NCBI RefSeq assembly: GCF_014698115.1
Contig: NZ_JACJSJ010000027.1
Coordinates: 24,305-88,304 of the forward strand
DNA length: 64,000 nucleotides
Direction: 5' to 3'
Source of the DNA: Nostoc sp. FACHB-973
GTDB taxonomy: Bacteria > Cyanobacteriota > Cyanobacteriia > Cyanobacteriales > Nostocaceae
Part shown: positions 44,880 to 53,616 of the stretch, one piece after another
Layout: every line of letters begins with the position of its first letter
Position numbering within the stretch: position 1 is the first letter of the stretch
Notes under the pieces: generated by a model
Told to the model about the DNA's origin: nothing
Databases searched by the model: none
What the model saw: only the letters and a program-made list of their open reading frames with translations
Translations under genes and position numbers: made by a program

Positions 44880-46361
44880 ATGACTATTGCATTAGAACGT
44901 CCAAAAAAAACTAGGTCTGCTCAGATTCGGGAAAAATTGGGTTATCCAATTATTGATACTGATGTGCATACCCAAGAGTTTCCGCCGGCATTCTTGGACT
45001 ATTTAGAGCAAGTTGCTGGAAGTGCGATCGCTGAACGTTTCCAAGAACATTTACCTGGTGCATCTGGCTCTAAATGGTTTAAGCAAACTTGGGAAGAACG
45101 CCGCGCTTATCGGACTGCACGTCCTCCGTTTTGGACTCGTCCCACTAAGGATGCTTTAAATTTAGCCACCATTAGTTTACCGAAGTTGTTGCACGAGCGC
45201 TTGCAAGAAGCAGGTACAGACTTTGCAGTTGTGTACCCCAACTTGGCAACTATGGCGCCACACATCGGTAATGAAGAAATGCGGCTGGCTGTTTGCCGTG
45301 CGGTTAATACTTACCACGCTGATATTTTCCGTCCTTATAGCGATCGCTTAACACCAATTGCGGCTATTCCCATGAATACGCCCGAAGAAGCGATCGCAGA
45401 ATTGGAATATGCAGTCAATGTGCTGGGACTCAAAGCAATTCAAATTCCCGGCCATATCCGGCGTCCGATCCCCGCCTTCGAGAAGTATGGCGAAGAAGTA
45501 GCAAACGAAGCTATCTGGATTGATACTTTTGGTTTGGATAGTAAGTATGACTACGATCCATTCTGGGCGAAGTGCGTAGAACTCAAAGTTGTACCCACCA
45601 CCCACTCTTCTGGTATGGGATGGATAAACCGGCGTTCCATTAGCAATTACCAATACAACCATATCGGTCACTTTGCGGCGGCTGGAGAAGCGCTGTGTAA
45701 ATCTTTGTTCTTTGGTGGTGTAACTCACCGCTTCCCCACACTGAAATTTGCCTTCTTAGAAGGCGGCGCGGCTTGGGGTGCTAGTTTGTACACTGATTTG
45801 ATTTGGCATTGGTATACCCGGAATAAAGACCATTTGGTGGAAAATAACAATCCTGGCAATATTAATCGGGAAGAACTGCTAGAGTATTACACTCGCTATG
45901 GTGGTGAATTAGTACATGGTCGTTTGGATAAGCTAGGTAGTGGTTTAGGTTTCCATGCTGATTTAGTAGCCCCGTTAGAACCAGGTGATTTAGATGAATT
46001 CGCCTTAGCAGGAGTTACTAAGCCAGAAGATATCCGCGATCGCTTTTTGAATCATTTCTACTTCGGCACAGAATCGGATGATACCCGTGTAGCCCAAGCA
46101 TTTAACTGCAAAGCTAATCCTTATGGGGAACGTGTTAAAGCCTTCTTAGGTTCTGATTCTGGTCACTGGGATGTACCTGATATTACTGCGATCGCTGCTA
46201 ACACTTATTCGATGGTAGAACGCAAAATTATCACCGAAGAAGATTTGCAATATTTCCTGTCAATCCATCCCTTGGAGTTGTACACCAGCCTGAATCGTGA
46301 CTTCTTCAAAGGTACGGCTGTTGAGAAAGCCGCAGATGAATTTTTGGTTTCTAGGGATTAG
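44880..46361 (+). CDS. ACMSD-type amidohydrolase, copy A
   Basis: A 493-residue TIM-barrel metal-dependent hydrolase (COG2159/Amidohydro_2). Metal-site motifs: '[11 protein letters not shown]' (D-x-H-x-x-E type), 'VVPTTHSSG' and '[13 protein letters not shown]' (final Asp). Relatives decarboxylate or hydrolyse carboxylated aromatic or amide compounds. About 80-90 residues longer than simple ACMSD-like proteins would suggest. The first 34 residues are identical to copy B. Follows module 2 on the same strand with only repeats between. Confidence 0.88.
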   Translation: MTIALERPKKTRSAQIREKLGYPIIDTDVHTQEFPPAFLDYLEQVAGSAIAERFQEHLPGASGSKWFKQTWEERRAYRTARPPFWTRPTKDALNLATISLPKLLHERLQEAGTDFAVVYPNLATMAPHIGNEEMRLAVCRAVNTYHADIFRPYSDRLTPIAAIPMNTPEEAIAELEYAVNVLGLKAIQIPGHIRRPIPAFEKYGEEVANEAIWIDTFGLDSKYDYDPFWAKCVELKVVPTTHSSGMGWINRRSISNYQYNHIGHFAAAGEALCKSLFFGGVTHRFPTLKFAFLEGGAAWGASLYTDLIWHWYTRNKDHLVENNNPGNINREELLEYYTRYGGELVHGRLDKLGSGLGFHADLVAPLEPGDLDEFALAGVTKPEDIRDRFLNHFYFGTESDDTRVAQAFNCKANPYGERVKAFLGSDSGHWDVPDITAIAANTYSMVERKIITEEDLQYFLSIHPLELYTSLNRDFFKGTAVEKAADEFLVSRD

Positions 46362-46500
46362 GGACTGGGGACTGGGGACTGGGGACTAGGGATTAGGGAC
46401 TGGAAGAAGTTTCCTAATACCCAATACTCAATCCCCAATCCCCAATCCCCACTACCCAATCCCCACTACCCAATCCCCAATCCCCAATCCCAATCCCCAA
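46362..46500. repeat. CCCCAGT/CCCAATC heptamer arrays
   Basis: 'gggactggggactgg' then 'ccccaatccccaatcc', separating the two amidohydrolase copies. Confidence 0.9.
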
Positions 46501-46516
46501 TATAAGGTAAACTATC

Positions 46517-48007
46517 ATGACGATCGCTCTTGAACGTCCGAAAAAAACAAGGTCTGCTCAGATTCGTGAAAAGTTGGGTTATCCCATCATCGATACCGAT
46601 GTGCATACCCAGGAATTCGAGCCAGCAGTCTTAGATTATTTAGAGCAAGTTGGTGGAACTGCGCTTGTTGAACGCTTCAAAGAAAATTTACCAGGATCTT
46701 CCCGTTTTAAGTGGTACAAGCAAAGTTGGGAAGAACGTTTTGCTTATCGGACTAATCGTCCTAATTGGTGGGGGCGTCCAACCAAAGATACTTTGAATTT
46801 GGCTACTATTAGTTTGCCAAAGTTGCTGCACGAACGCCTGCAAGAAGCAGGTACAGACTTTGCTGTGGTGTACCCCAACTTGGCAACAATGGCGCCGAAT
46901 ATCGGTAACGAAGAAATGCGGCGTGCTGTTTGTCGGGCAGTTAACACTTATCATGCTGACATTTTCCGCCCGTATTCTGATAAACTAACACCGATCGCTG
47001 CGATTCCAATGCACACTCCCCAAGAGGGAATTGAAGAGTTGGAATATGCAGTGAATGTGCTGGGACTCAAAGCAATTCAAATTCCTGGTTACGTCCGTCG
47101 TCCGATTTCCGCTTTTGAAAAGTACGGCCCAGAAGTGGCTAACGAAGTAGTTTGGATTGATAACTTTGGTTTAGATAGCCAGTATGATTACGATCCATTC
47201 TGGGAGAAGTGCGTAGAACTCAAAGTTGTACCCACAACTCATGCTTCGAGTCAAGGTTGGACGACTCAGCGATCGGTGACCAATGCCCAGTACAATCACA
47301 TTAATCACTTTGCCTTCGCAGCAGAAGCATTGTGCAAATCTCTATTCTTTGGTGGTGTAACTCGTCGGTTCCCCACCTTAAGATTTGCCTTCTTAGAAGG
47401 TGGTTCTGCTTGGGGTACTAGTCTATATACAGATATTATTTGGCATTGGGAAACCCGCAACAAACAACATTTGTTGTCACATAACAATCCTGCAATTATA
47501 GATAAGGAAGCACTAGTAGAGTTGTACACTCGCTACGGTGGCGAACTTGTGGATGGACGCTTGGATCAAATTGGTGATGGTCTGGGATTCCACCATCAAC
47601 TATTAGCTCCAGAAGATCCAGGCGAACTCGATGAATTTGAACTGGCGGGAATTGAGAAGCCAGAGGATGTTCGCGATCGCTTTTTGAATCATTTCTACTT
47701 CGGTACAGAATCCGATGATACCCGCGTAGCCCAAGCCTTTAATCGTGCTGCGAATCCCTTTGGCGAAAGAGTTAAAGCCTTCTTGGGTTCTGATTCCGGT
47801 CACTGGGATGTACCCGATATCACCACTGTAACTGCCAACGCCTACTCAATGGTAGAACAAGAAATCATCACCGAAGAAGACCTCCGCCACTTCCTATCAA
47901 TCCATCCATTGGAATTGTACACCAGCCTGAATCGTGACTTCTTCAAGGGTACAGGTGTTGAGAAAGCCGCAGATGAATTTTTAGTTGGGAAAGGGAGTAG
48001 GGAGTAG
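46517..48007 (+). CDS. ACMSD-type amidohydrolase, copy B
   Basis: A 496-residue tandem paralog of copy A with the same motifs ('[11 protein letters not shown]', 'VVPTTHASS', '[13 protein letters not shown]'). Even the 5' leader ('aggataaattatc' vs 'aaggtaaactatc') is conserved, so the duplication included the ribosome-binding region. Differences cluster at residues 35-80 and in the 'VPTTH' loop ('ASSQGWTTQRS' vs '[11 protein letters not shown]'), hinting at altered substrate choice. The last residues (GKGSRE) are encoded by the following repeat. Confidence 0.88.
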   Translation: MTIALERPKKTRSAQIREKLGYPIIDTDVHTQEFEPAVLDYLEQVGGTALVERFKENLPGSSRFKWYKQSWEERFAYRTNRPNWWGRPTKDTLNLATISLPKLLHERLQEAGTDFAVVYPNLATMAPNIGNEEMRRAVCRAVNTYHADIFRPYSDKLTPIAAIPMHTPQEGIEELEYAVNVLGLKAIQIPGYVRRPISAFEKYGPEVANEVVWIDNFGLDSQYDYDPFWEKCVELKVVPTTHASSQGWTTQRSVTNAQYNHINHFAFAAEALCKSLFFGGVTRRFPTLRFAFLEGGSAWGTSLYTDIIWHWETRNKQHLLSHNNPAIIDKEALVELYTRYGGELVDGRLDQIGDGLGFHHQLLAPEDPGELDEFELAGIEKPEDVRDRFLNHFYFGTESDDTRVAQAFNRAANPFGERVKAFLGSDSGHWDVPDITTVTANAYSMVEQEIITEEDLRHFLSIHPLELYTSLNRDFFKGTGVEKAADEFLVGKGSRE

Positions 48008-48200
48008 GGAGTAGGGAGTGGGGAGATGGGGGAGATGAGGGAGATGAGGGAGATGGGGAGGTAGAGGAAAAGGTTAAAGGGTAAAGGGATAAATTGAACC
48101 TTTCCCCCATGCCCCATGCCCCATACCCAATGCCCCATGCCCCATGCCCCATGCCCCATGCCCCATGCCCCATGCCCAATGCCCAATGCCCATCTTTACA
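47990..48200. repeat. GGGAGTA, GGGAGAT and CCCATGC heptamer arrays
   Basis: Starts inside the 3' end of amidohydrolase copy B and runs to about 48190. Small antisense frames here translate repeats. Confidence 0.9.
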
Positions 48201-48230
48201 GTGTTCCATGTTCCATTTCCTCTGTTTAGT

Positions 48231-48265
48231 TGTAGGGTGAGTCTTGCTTACTTACTCACTCTACA
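48231..48265. terminator. Hairpin TGTAGGGTGAGT / ACTCACTCTACA
   Basis: 12-nt arms pairing at 11 of 12 positions with an 11-nt loop. No U-tract after it, so terminator function is uncertain. Further right (48370-48425) an 'aattacgaatt' repeat encloses 'gttagcgaagcggggcgaag'. Confidence 0.4.
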
Positions 48266-48442
48266 TTTCTCCTAAATTCCGCGTTTAATAACAAATTCGG
48301 AGGAACAGAAATGTTGACACAACAACCAAGTAAAAACTCCATTAATTAAGCATTCTTCTGTATTTGCCTGAATTACGAATTACGTTAGCGAAGCGGGGCG
48401 AAGCCCATTACGAATTACGAATTATAAAAAGGGTGATTTTTT

Positions 48443-49624
48443 ATGGTGCTAGATATTACAAAACCAAAGGATTACATTGATGTAGCAGCTTCTTTATCTA
48501 AAGAACTTGCCCAATCCGCAGTTGAAAGGGATGCCAAAGCGGGAGTTCCAGAAGAGGAAATTAATAGACTGCGTGAAACTGGTTTGTTACCACTGGTTGT
48601 GCCTAAACAATATGGTGGAATTGGCGCAACTTGGATTGATGCCTTAAAAATTGTGAGAAAACTGTCAAAAGCTGATGGTTCAATTGGTCAGTTATATGGT
48701 AATCATTTGAATTTGACGGCTTTGGGTCATGTTTCTGGCACACCAGCCCAAAAGGAAAAATATTATAGTGAAACTGCTAAGAATAACTTGTTTTGGGCGA
48801 ATGCTATTAATACCCGGGATACTAGGCTGAAAATTAGCCCAGAAGGCGAAAATTTTCGGGTTAATGGTGTTAAAAGCTTTGGTACGGGTATTGCTGTTGC
48901 AGATTATCGGGTATTCTCGGCTTTGCAAGATGGTGTAGAGTTGCCCTTTATATTTATAATTCCCAAAGACAGAGAAGGCTTAATTTCTAATCAAGATTGG
49001 GACAATATTGGGCAACGTCGGACTGATAGTAGTAGTTATACATTTAATAATGTTCTAGTAGAAAAAGATGAAATTTTAGGCCCACCAGAACCTCCTGATA
49101 ATGCCTTCTCAACTTTTCTTGGTATTATTGCCCAGCTAACAAAAACTAACGTTTATTTGGGAATTACCAAAGGAGCTTTTGACGCAGCTCGTGAGTACAC
49201 CAAAACTAATACTCGTCCTTGGATTACATCGGGAGTAGATAGTGCTACTCAAGACCCGTATATTCTGCATAATTACGGCGATTTTTGGATTTCAATCCAA
49301 GGTGCGATCGCTCTAGCTGACTTAGCAGCCGAAAAGGTGCAAGCAGCCTGGGACAAGGATATAACGCTTACTCATCAAGAAAGGGGAGAAGTAGCGATCG
49401 CAGTTTCCGCAGCCAAAGCATTAGCTACCCGCGTAGGTATAGATATTACCAATCGCATCTTTGAAGTGACGGGAACTCGCGCCACTGCAACCAAATATGG
49501 ATTTGACCGTTACTGGCGAGATTTGCGAACCTTTACCCTTCATGATCCTGTGGACTACAAATTGCGAGCGATCGGTGATTGGGTACTCAACGATCAGCTA
49601 CCTGTGATTACGCAATATTCATAG
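48443..49624 (+). CDS. Acyl-CoA-dehydrogenase-fold flavin monooxygenase, DszC/SfnB-like
   Basis: A 393-residue protein: 'RLRETGLLPLVVPKQYGGIG', 'GENFRVNGVKSFGTGI', 'QRRTDSSSYTFNNVLV', and the C-terminal 'RYWRDLRTFTLHDPVDYKLR', which strongly resembles DszC/SfnB monooxygenases (the 'LHDPVDYK' ending). DszC oxidises dibenzothiophene at sulfur and SfnB acts in dimethylsulfone use. It likely needs FMNH2. Related to the gene at 30272-31471. Confidence 0.86.
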   Translation: MVLDITKPKDYIDVAASLSKELAQSAVERDAKAGVPEEEINRLRETGLLPLVVPKQYGGIGATWIDALKIVRKLSKADGSIGQLYGNHLNLTALGHVSGTPAQKEKYYSETAKNNLFWANAINTRDTRLKISPEGENFRVNGVKSFGTGIAVADYRVFSALQDGVELPFIFIIPKDREGLISNQDWDNIGQRRTDSSSYTFNNVLVEKDEILGPPEPPDNAFSTFLGIIAQLTKTNVYLGITKGAFDAAREYTKTNTRPWITSGVDSATQDPYILHNYGDFWISIQGAIALADLAAEKVQAAWDKDITLTHQERGEVAIAVSAAKALATRVGIDITNRIFEVTGTRATATKYGFDRYWRDLRTFTLHDPVDYKLRAIGDWVLNDQLPVITQYS

Positions 49625-49651
49625 GGCATTTGTCCCCTTGCCGCTCCCCAC

Positions 49652-49671
49652 AGACGCGATGAATCGCGTCT
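49652..49671. repeat. Palindromic repeat AGACGCGAT-GA-ATCGCGTCT
   Basis: Third copy of the palindrome seen at 10527 and 21864, followed by 'aaaatccaaaatct' repeats just before the methyltransferase gene. Confidence 0.85.
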
Positions 49672-49712
49672 CTACAAAATCCAAAATCTAAAATCTAAAA
49701 TCCAAAATCGAT

Positions 49713-50534
49713 ATGACTCAACTGAAAACACTTCCTACCTATGACCCGACCTTATTTGAGGGAGCGGCTGAGGGCTACGCTCAATATAGAACCAAATACC
49801 CGGCTGTTGTATTTGACAAGCTAGCCGAAATATTTAATCTCAATGGTGAAGGACGATTGCTTGATTTGGGTACCGGGCCGGGATTAATTGCAATTCCTTT
49901 GCGAACCAGATTTGAGGAAGTTGTGGCGATCGATCCCGATCCCGATATGATTGCAGAAGCTAAACGGCAAGCAGCAGCAGTGGGAGCAAGTAATATTACT
50001 TGGTTAGAACAAGGAGCAGAGTTAATCGACTCTAGTTTAGGAACATTTAGGTTAACTACTATTGGTCGAGCTTTCCACTGGATGGAACGCGAACTAGTGC
50101 TTGAACGCCTTTATGAATTGCTTACTGATGATGGTGGAATAGCACTGCTAAATACTGGTGATAATCCTTGGGAAAGTTCTTTACCCTGGAAACAAGCTGC
50201 TGTTGGAGTCGTGAAAAAATGGTTAGGCGATCGCAGGCGGACTGGACAACGAGGAGAAGGTACTCGGAAGCCAGTTGATCCTCCCCATGAAGTTGTTATT
50301 GCCAATTCAGCTTTTGCTCGTCAAGAAGTTTATGAAGTGCCATTTGAAAAATCTTGGACTGTCGATAGCTATCTTGGCTACTTATATACCACAGCTTTTT
50401 CTCTGAAAATTTTCTATGGCGATAATGCTCCAGCGTTTGAAGCAGACCTCAAAGAAGCATTACTACAAGCTGAACCGTCTGGACATTTTACAGAACAACT
50501 CAACGCTACAATCTTAGTCGCTTGGAAGAAATAG
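49713..50534 (+). CDS. Class I SAM-dependent methyltransferase
   Basis: A 273-residue protein: 'YAQYRTKYPAVVFDKLAEIF', motif I 'LLDLGTGPGLIAIPLR', 'VAIDPDPDMIAEAK', 'RAFHWME'. The Methyltransf_11/UbiE-like type. Substrate unknown; methylation of a small product of the neighbouring oxygenase is possible. Confidence 0.83.
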   Translation: MTQLKTLPTYDPTLFEGAAEGYAQYRTKYPAVVFDKLAEIFNLNGEGRLLDLGTGPGLIAIPLRTRFEEVVAIDPDPDMIAEAKRQAAAVGASNITWLEQGAELIDSSLGTFRLTTIGRAFHWMERELVLERLYELLTDDGGIALLNTGDNPWESSLPWKQAAVGVVKKWLGDRRRTGQRGEGTRKPVDPPHEVVIANSAFARQEVYEVPFEKSWTVDSYLGYLYTTAFSLKIFYGDNAPAFEADLKEALLQAEPSGHFTEQLNATILVAWKK

Positions 50535-51007
50535 CGCCGCTTCTTTGGAAGTTAAAAATAAGAATTCAGAATTCAGAATTCAGAATTCAGAATCAATTAG
50601 TGGGAGATTTAGATCCACCACTCTCTTACAAAGTTGAGCCAGTCCCTTGGGGGGGTTCCCCCACTTAAAATAACTGCCGTCAGTTCGCTCGAAACCAGCG
50701 CTCCAACTTCTCTCTAAATTCTGACTCCTGAATTCTGACTTCTGAATTCTCCTGAAATTTTCCATTTTCGACTAGCACAACCCTGGAGTGGGTTATTCTC
50801 ACTCCATTTTCTAATTTTCCGCCTCCTAACTGTTAAAATCAAGTTCCTCGAGTCGTTATAGAGTGGGGTCATACCCACTCTACTTCTTATATTTGAATTA
50901 CTTGAATTTGCCAGAAATTAATGAATAAATATTTATTTTTAGCTTTTTGAGTTTGCAATAAATCATAATTTTTATTACCACCTATAGAACAATAAAGAAA
51001 ACAATCC
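50535..51007. other. Intergenic region with repeats and two hairpins
   Basis: 'ttcagaattcagaattc' repeats (50565-50595 and 50700-50750). Hairpins TGGAGTG-N9-CACTCCA (50784-50806) and TAGAGTGGG-N6-CCCACTCTA (50859-50882) lie upstream of the next binding-protein gene and may terminate the previous transcript or regulate the next. Confidence 0.55.
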
Positions 51008-52102
51008 ATGCCAGCTATCAAACCAAAGTTTGAATTTAGAAAAAGCCAGAAAATAACACGTCGTTCTTTGTTGTTTGCTTTGGGCTACTGCTTAGTATTA
51101 TCGACGACTTTATCCAGTTGCAGTGAACCCAAAAATAACGCTCAGCAGTCCCCTGCATCTTCTAATCCAGCAGCTTCATCTAACACTACAGAAAAGCAAA
51201 CAGTACGAATTGTGCGTTCAAAACAACTCACTGGTCTAGCAGTATTAGAAAAGCAGGGGTCTTTAGAAAAACGATTGGAGCCTCTGGGTTTTAAGGTACA
51301 GTGGTCTGAGTTTGCAGCGGGGCCGCAACAGCTAGAAGCTATAAATGCAAACGCACTTGATATTGCATCTACAGCCGAGTCACCTCCTGTGTTTTCACAA
51401 GCAGCGGGGGCACCTCTTGTTTATCTAGCTACTACATACCCCAGTGGTAAAGCAATTTCACTTTTAGTTCCAATAAACTCTCCGATTAAAAATGTTGCTG
51501 ACTTGAAAGGTAAAAAAGTAGCCTTTCAAAAAGCCTCAATAGGTCACTATTTATTAGTCAAAGCATTAGAAAAAGCGGGACTGAAATTAAGCGATGTCCA
51601 ATCAATTTTTCTCCCACCACCAGATGCTAATGTAGCTTTTAGTCAAGGGAAAGTAGATGCTTGGTTTATTTGGGAGCCATTCGTTACTAGAAATGTACAA
51701 AACAAAGTAGGTCGTGTTTTAGTAGATGGAGGTGAATTGCGGGATACTGGGAATTTTTACTCAACTTCACGTCAGTTTTATCAGTCACACCCTGATGTGA
51801 TTAAAGTTTTTCTAGAAGAATTAGAAAAAGCAGAAATCTGGACTAAGGAGCATCCGAAAGAAGTAGCACAATTACTTGCTCCTGTAACTCAACTAGACCC
51901 GCCTATTCTAGAAACTATGCATAGTAAATATAACTATGAGGTGCTACCAATTACTGAGAAAACTATCAAGAAGCAACAAGAGGTTGCAGACAAATGGTAC
52001 AGCCTCGGACTTATACCAACGAAGGTGGATGTGAAAGTTGGGTTTTTGACACCTGAAGAGTACGCCAAAATTACTCCTGCTGAGGTTTTAGCTAATAAGT
52101 AG
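51008..52102 (+). CDS. ABC substrate-binding lipoprotein, aliphatic sulfonate type (SBP 3)
   Basis: A 364-residue protein with 'TRRSLLFALGYCLVLSTTL' signal and lipobox ending 'LSSC'; then 'VRIVRSKQLTGLAVLEKQG', 'LDIASTAESPPVFSQAAG', 'PPPDANVAFSQGKVDAW'. A member of the SsuA/TauA group. The twin Arg may be incidental. Closely related to the protein at 53617-54810; the TauD gene lies between them. Confidence 0.9.
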   Translation: MPAIKPKFEFRKSQKITRRSLLFALGYCLVLSTTLSSCSEPKNNAQQSPASSNPAASSNTTEKQTVRIVRSKQLTGLAVLEKQGSLEKRLEPLGFKVQWSEFAAGPQQLEAINANALDIASTAESPPVFSQAAGAPLVYLATTYPSGKAISLLVPINSPIKNVADLKGKKVAFQKASIGHYLLVKALEKAGLKLSDVQSIFLPPPDANVAFSQGKVDAWFIWEPFVTRNVQNKVGRVLVDGGELRDTGNFYSTSRQFYQSHPDVIKVFLEELEKAEIWTKEHPKEVAQLLAPVTQLDPPILETMHSKYNYEVLPITEKTIKKQQEVADKWYSLGLIPTKVDVKVGFLTPEEYAKITPAEVLANK

Positions 52103-52241
52103 CCATATCATTTTAAATTTTGGATTTTGGATTTTGGATTGAGAATGTCTTTCTGAAAAAAGCTGCTATAAGTGCATTTTTCGGATTTATTTTTCAAATT
52201 TGCATTATCTCTAAAAAGGCAATAAAACAGAGGAGAATATT

Positions 52242-53105
52242 ATGCCTACTGCGACTTTAACAGAAATAAAAATCACCCCTATTGATGCTCCGTTAGGAGC
52301 GATAGTTACTGGTCTGGATGCGAGTCAACCTATTGCACCTGAAGTCATATTACAACTTCAAGAAGCTTTGCGCGATCGCCACATCCTCATCTTTAAAGAG
52401 CAACAACTCTCTGATGAGCAGTTTTTGAATTTTTCTCTATACTTTGGCGCACTTTTTGTACCACCTGACGAGACTCCAGTACTGGCTTCTAAACCTGGAG
52501 AAACTCCCGTGGTAATTCTGATTTCTAATGTCGATGGTGGCTATACTGGTACTGGAGAACTAAGTTTTCACTCTGACCATAAATGGACTCCTACTCCGTC
52601 TAGTGGCTCGCTTCTTTATGCTTTAGAAATACCTTCTCAAGGTGGAAATACTTATTGGTTAAATACCAATTTGGCTTATGAAGCTTTAGATGAAGCTACG
52701 AAAAAACGGATTGCTAATTTACAGTTAATTACCTATAATCCGTTTTTACAAAACCGAAATGCACCCCGTCCTTTGTATCGTTGGGACAAGAATATCCCAT
52801 TAATCAGTCCCGTCTTTCCTCATCCTCTAGTGCGGACACATCCTGAGAGTGGTAAAAAGCATCTTTACTTAGATACTGATACTGAAGTAGAGATTGTAGG
52901 CTTAGAACCTGAAGAAGGATCAAAACTGATTGAACAGTTGCGTCAACATCTAAATCAGCCTCAATTCTACTACCAACACAAATGGTCTGTAGGTGATATT
53001 GTCTATTGGGATAATCAAGCTACTTTGCACTACCGTCAAGCATTTGATCCCAATGAACGACGAGTATTAAAACGAGTTAGCCTTGCAGGTAGTCGTCCTT
53101 TTTAG
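52242..53105 (+). CDS. TauD/TfdA family alpha-ketoglutarate-dependent dioxygenase
   Basis: A 287-residue enzyme: 'APLGAIVTGLDASQPIAPE', Fe ligands in 'SFHSDHKW' (HxD), distal His in 'ATLHYRQAFDP', and Arg in 'RRVLKRVSL' for 2-oxoglutarate. A good AGAGGAG precedes the ATG. It is placed between two sulfonate-binding-protein genes, so desulfonation of the imported ligand is likely. Only distantly similar to the TauD at 8490-9404. Confidence 0.9.
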   Translation: MPTATLTEIKITPIDAPLGAIVTGLDASQPIAPEVILQLQEALRDRHILIFKEQQLSDEQFLNFSLYFGALFVPPDETPVLASKPGETPVVILISNVDGGYTGTGELSFHSDHKWTPTPSSGSLLYALEIPSQGGNTYWLNTNLAYEALDEATKKRIANLQLITYNPFLQNRNAPRPLYRWDKNIPLISPVFPHPLVRTHPESGKKHLYLDTDTEVEIVGLEPEEGSKLIEQLRQHLNQPQFYYQHKWSVGDIVYWDNQATLHYRQAFDPNERRVLKRVSLAGSRPF

Positions 53106-53525
53106 TCTGGATATTTCAAGTAGAGACGGAGCGATTAATTACGTCTCTACAAAATTTAAATATGGCTGAAAAATATCCATAGTAATTCATGAACTATATA
53201 AGACTAGCCCTTTCAAGGTGACTCGTAAAATCTCTTTTTTCTCTCTATGATCTCTGTGCCTCTGCGGTTTATAAAGTATTTTTTTACCACAGAGGCGCAG
53301 AGAGCGCAGAGTAAAGAAGTTAAGGAGGAGTTTATTGACCAAAATTTTTATCCACTTTGACAAGGCTAGTTATAAAAGATTTAAATTTTCAAGAAAATAT
53401 CTATACTTATTTTTATGTTAAATAACAGTTTAAATTTATTACATAATTCAAACTAATATACAAAATAATGTTTATATAAGCATCAAATTATGTATGAAAA
53501 AACGCTATGCATTTTCGTAGATATT
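53106..53525. repeat. Inverted repeats and palindromic element
   Basis: GTAGAGACG-N13-CGTCTCTAC at 53120-53150, and a long hairpin 'ctctgtgcctctgcggt' / 'accacagaggcgcagag' at about 53249-53299 with a U-rich loop, which may terminate the TauD transcript. The remainder is AT-rich with no gene. Confidence 0.6.
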
Positions 53526-53541
53526 AGTGTTCACGAACACT
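53526..53541. promoter_or_regulatory. Palindrome AGTGTTC-AC-GAACACT
   Basis: A 16-bp element with perfect 7-bp arms, 76 nt upstream of the GTG start of SBP 4 in an AT-rich stretch. A candidate regulator-binding site; no second copy noticed. Confidence 0.4.
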
Positions 53542-53616
53542 TTATTGAAATATAAAAATAGATAAAATATAGACTTAAAATAACAGTTTGTCCTACTAAA
53601 AAATAGAGGATAAATT

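Noticed and set aside
45348..45728. Antisense open frame within the amidohydrolase
   Set aside because: Shadow of a strongly supported coding gene with intact metal-site motifs.
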